Of a DNA stretch of 64,000 nt, positions 63,527 to 64,000 are shown piece by piece. The notes under the pieces were generated by a model. The model did not search any database. It was not told the origin of the DNA and saw only the letters and a list, made by a program, of their open reading frames with translations. This DNA is from Cryphonectria parasitica EP155 (Eukaryota > Ascomycota > Sordariomycetes > Diaporthales > Cryphonectriaceae): NCBI RefSeq assembly GCF_011745365.1, contig NW_024468911.1, positions 2,970,759 through 3,034,758 on the forward strand. Direction: 5' to 3'. Position numbers and translations under genes: made by a program. How positions within the stretch are numbered: the first letter of the stretch is position 1; each line of letters opens with the position of its first letter.

Positions 63527-64000
63527 ATGGAGCAACCAATGCTCTCCGTTGACTCAAGGTCGAACACCACCGCAAGGACAACAGCCCACCTACTGCCCTG
63601 TCGAATTCACCACGATGGCCCGGTGGGCTCAACCAAGTCATATTGGGTGCCCAAGACAGATCAAGGTATGGCTAACAGCTTTGCAGGGCCCCCAGCGTTA
63701 GGTGAAGTGACCACCCGGCTGATCAATGTCGCAGGAGGTAAAAGGACAGCGCACTTCAGGGGCCGTGAACTTCACGGCAAGCCACTGAAGGTTCCCGATG
63801 GCTACCACGGCGCCATTATGGTGAAGAAGGATGCCCCCGAGCCGGAGGCCCCAAAACCAGGGGCGCCGGAGGTCGTCGACCTTGACGCAGAAGAGGAGGA
63901 CCTACCCCTTGGCGCGCTGGAAACGAGGGCTGAGTTTGAGGAGATGGTCATCTGGGGCCACGAGTCCACGGCGGAGGTATCTTCAGATCCTTACGTCAGG
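63527..64000 (+). CDS. rnh203: Ribonuclease H2 subunit C (RNH203), 3' end beyond window
   Basis: Open frame from ATG 63527 to the window edge, 158 codons, no stop. 'AHLLPCRIHHDGPV' followed by SYWVPK, and 'AHFRGRELHGKPLKVPDGYHG', are the conserved strands of the RNase H2C/Rnh203 family. An acidic linker (VVDLDAEEEDLP) and 'FEEMVIWGHES' follow, and the latter is the usual C-terminal element. Rnh203 is a non-catalytic subunit of the trimeric RNase H2 that removes ribonucleotides from DNA and RNA:DNA hybrids. The gene reaches the window edge unfinished. Confidence 0.85.
   Translation, partial: MEQPMLSVDSRSNTTARTTAHLLPCRIHHDGPVGSTKSYWVPKTDQGMANSFAGPPALGEVTTRLINVAGGKRTAHFRGRELHGKPLKVPDGYHGAIMVKKDAPEPEAPKPGAPEVVDLDAEEEDLPLGALETRAEFEEMVIWGHESTAEVSSDPYVR

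Overview
This window is nuclear DNA of a filamentous ascomycete, most likely a Sordariomycete. The evidence is short introns of about 50-250 bases with GT..AG ends and CTAAC/CTAAT-like branch sites, dense genes on both strands, a Zn2Cys6 regulator, a xanthine/2-oxoglutarate dioxygenase of the XanA type, a fungal FunK1 kinase, and orthologues of fungal housekeeping genes. I did not identify the species.

Layout. 1-12.2 kb: the 3' part of TTI2 (chaperoning of PIKK kinases) tail-to-tail with the FIG4-type phosphoinositide phosphatase; then a catalase-like peroxidase, an Ser/Arg-rich hypothetical protein and an FSH1-type serine hydrolase. 13.5-27.7 kb: a Zn2Cys6 transcription factor, an isochorismatase-like cysteine hydrolase with a perfect CRE in its promoter, the TRAPP subunit TRS85, a nucleoside deoxyribosyltransferase-like protein, a XanA xanthine dioxygenase with several GATA-factor sites upstream, an APH-family kinase and CHMP7 (ESCRT-III-like). 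28.2-34.1 kb: RAD18 and POL32, divergent DNA-damage-tolerance genes sharing a 0.4-kb promoter with an MCB box, and a secreted GH125 exo-alpha-1,6-mannosidase.

34.4-47 kb is an accessory island: two unrecognised reading frames, an intact FunK1 kinase, 1.5 kb of apparently non-coding DNA, and a complete 5.63-kb Mutator-like transposon (41198-46829) with 52-bp terminal inverted repeats and an 8-bp target duplication, inserted into a decayed minus-strand gene. The transposon holds two convergent genes: an intact two-exon MULE transposase (865 aa) and a Cys-motif (DUF3716-like) partner whose single frame is cut by four nonsense codons. It also carries a series of hairpins. Four share the inner stem CATGTGCTCAC/GTGAGCACATG, one of these is a perfect 91-bp palindrome and one lies inside the transposase intron. 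This palindrome system is the most unusual thing in the window.

47.7-64 kb returns to ordinary euchromatin: a conserved hypothetical protein, a small Cys/Gly-rich protein, an FAD monooxygenase convergent with a class I/II aminotransferase, the MYST acetyltransferase ESA1 divergent from the exonuclease REX4, a cyclopropane-fatty-acid-synthase-like methyltransferase convergent with REX4, and the 5' part of the RNase H2 subunit C gene (RNH203) running off the right edge. Genome maintenance is well represented (TTI2, RAD18, POL32, ESA1, RNH203), but these genes are scattered and do not form a cluster.
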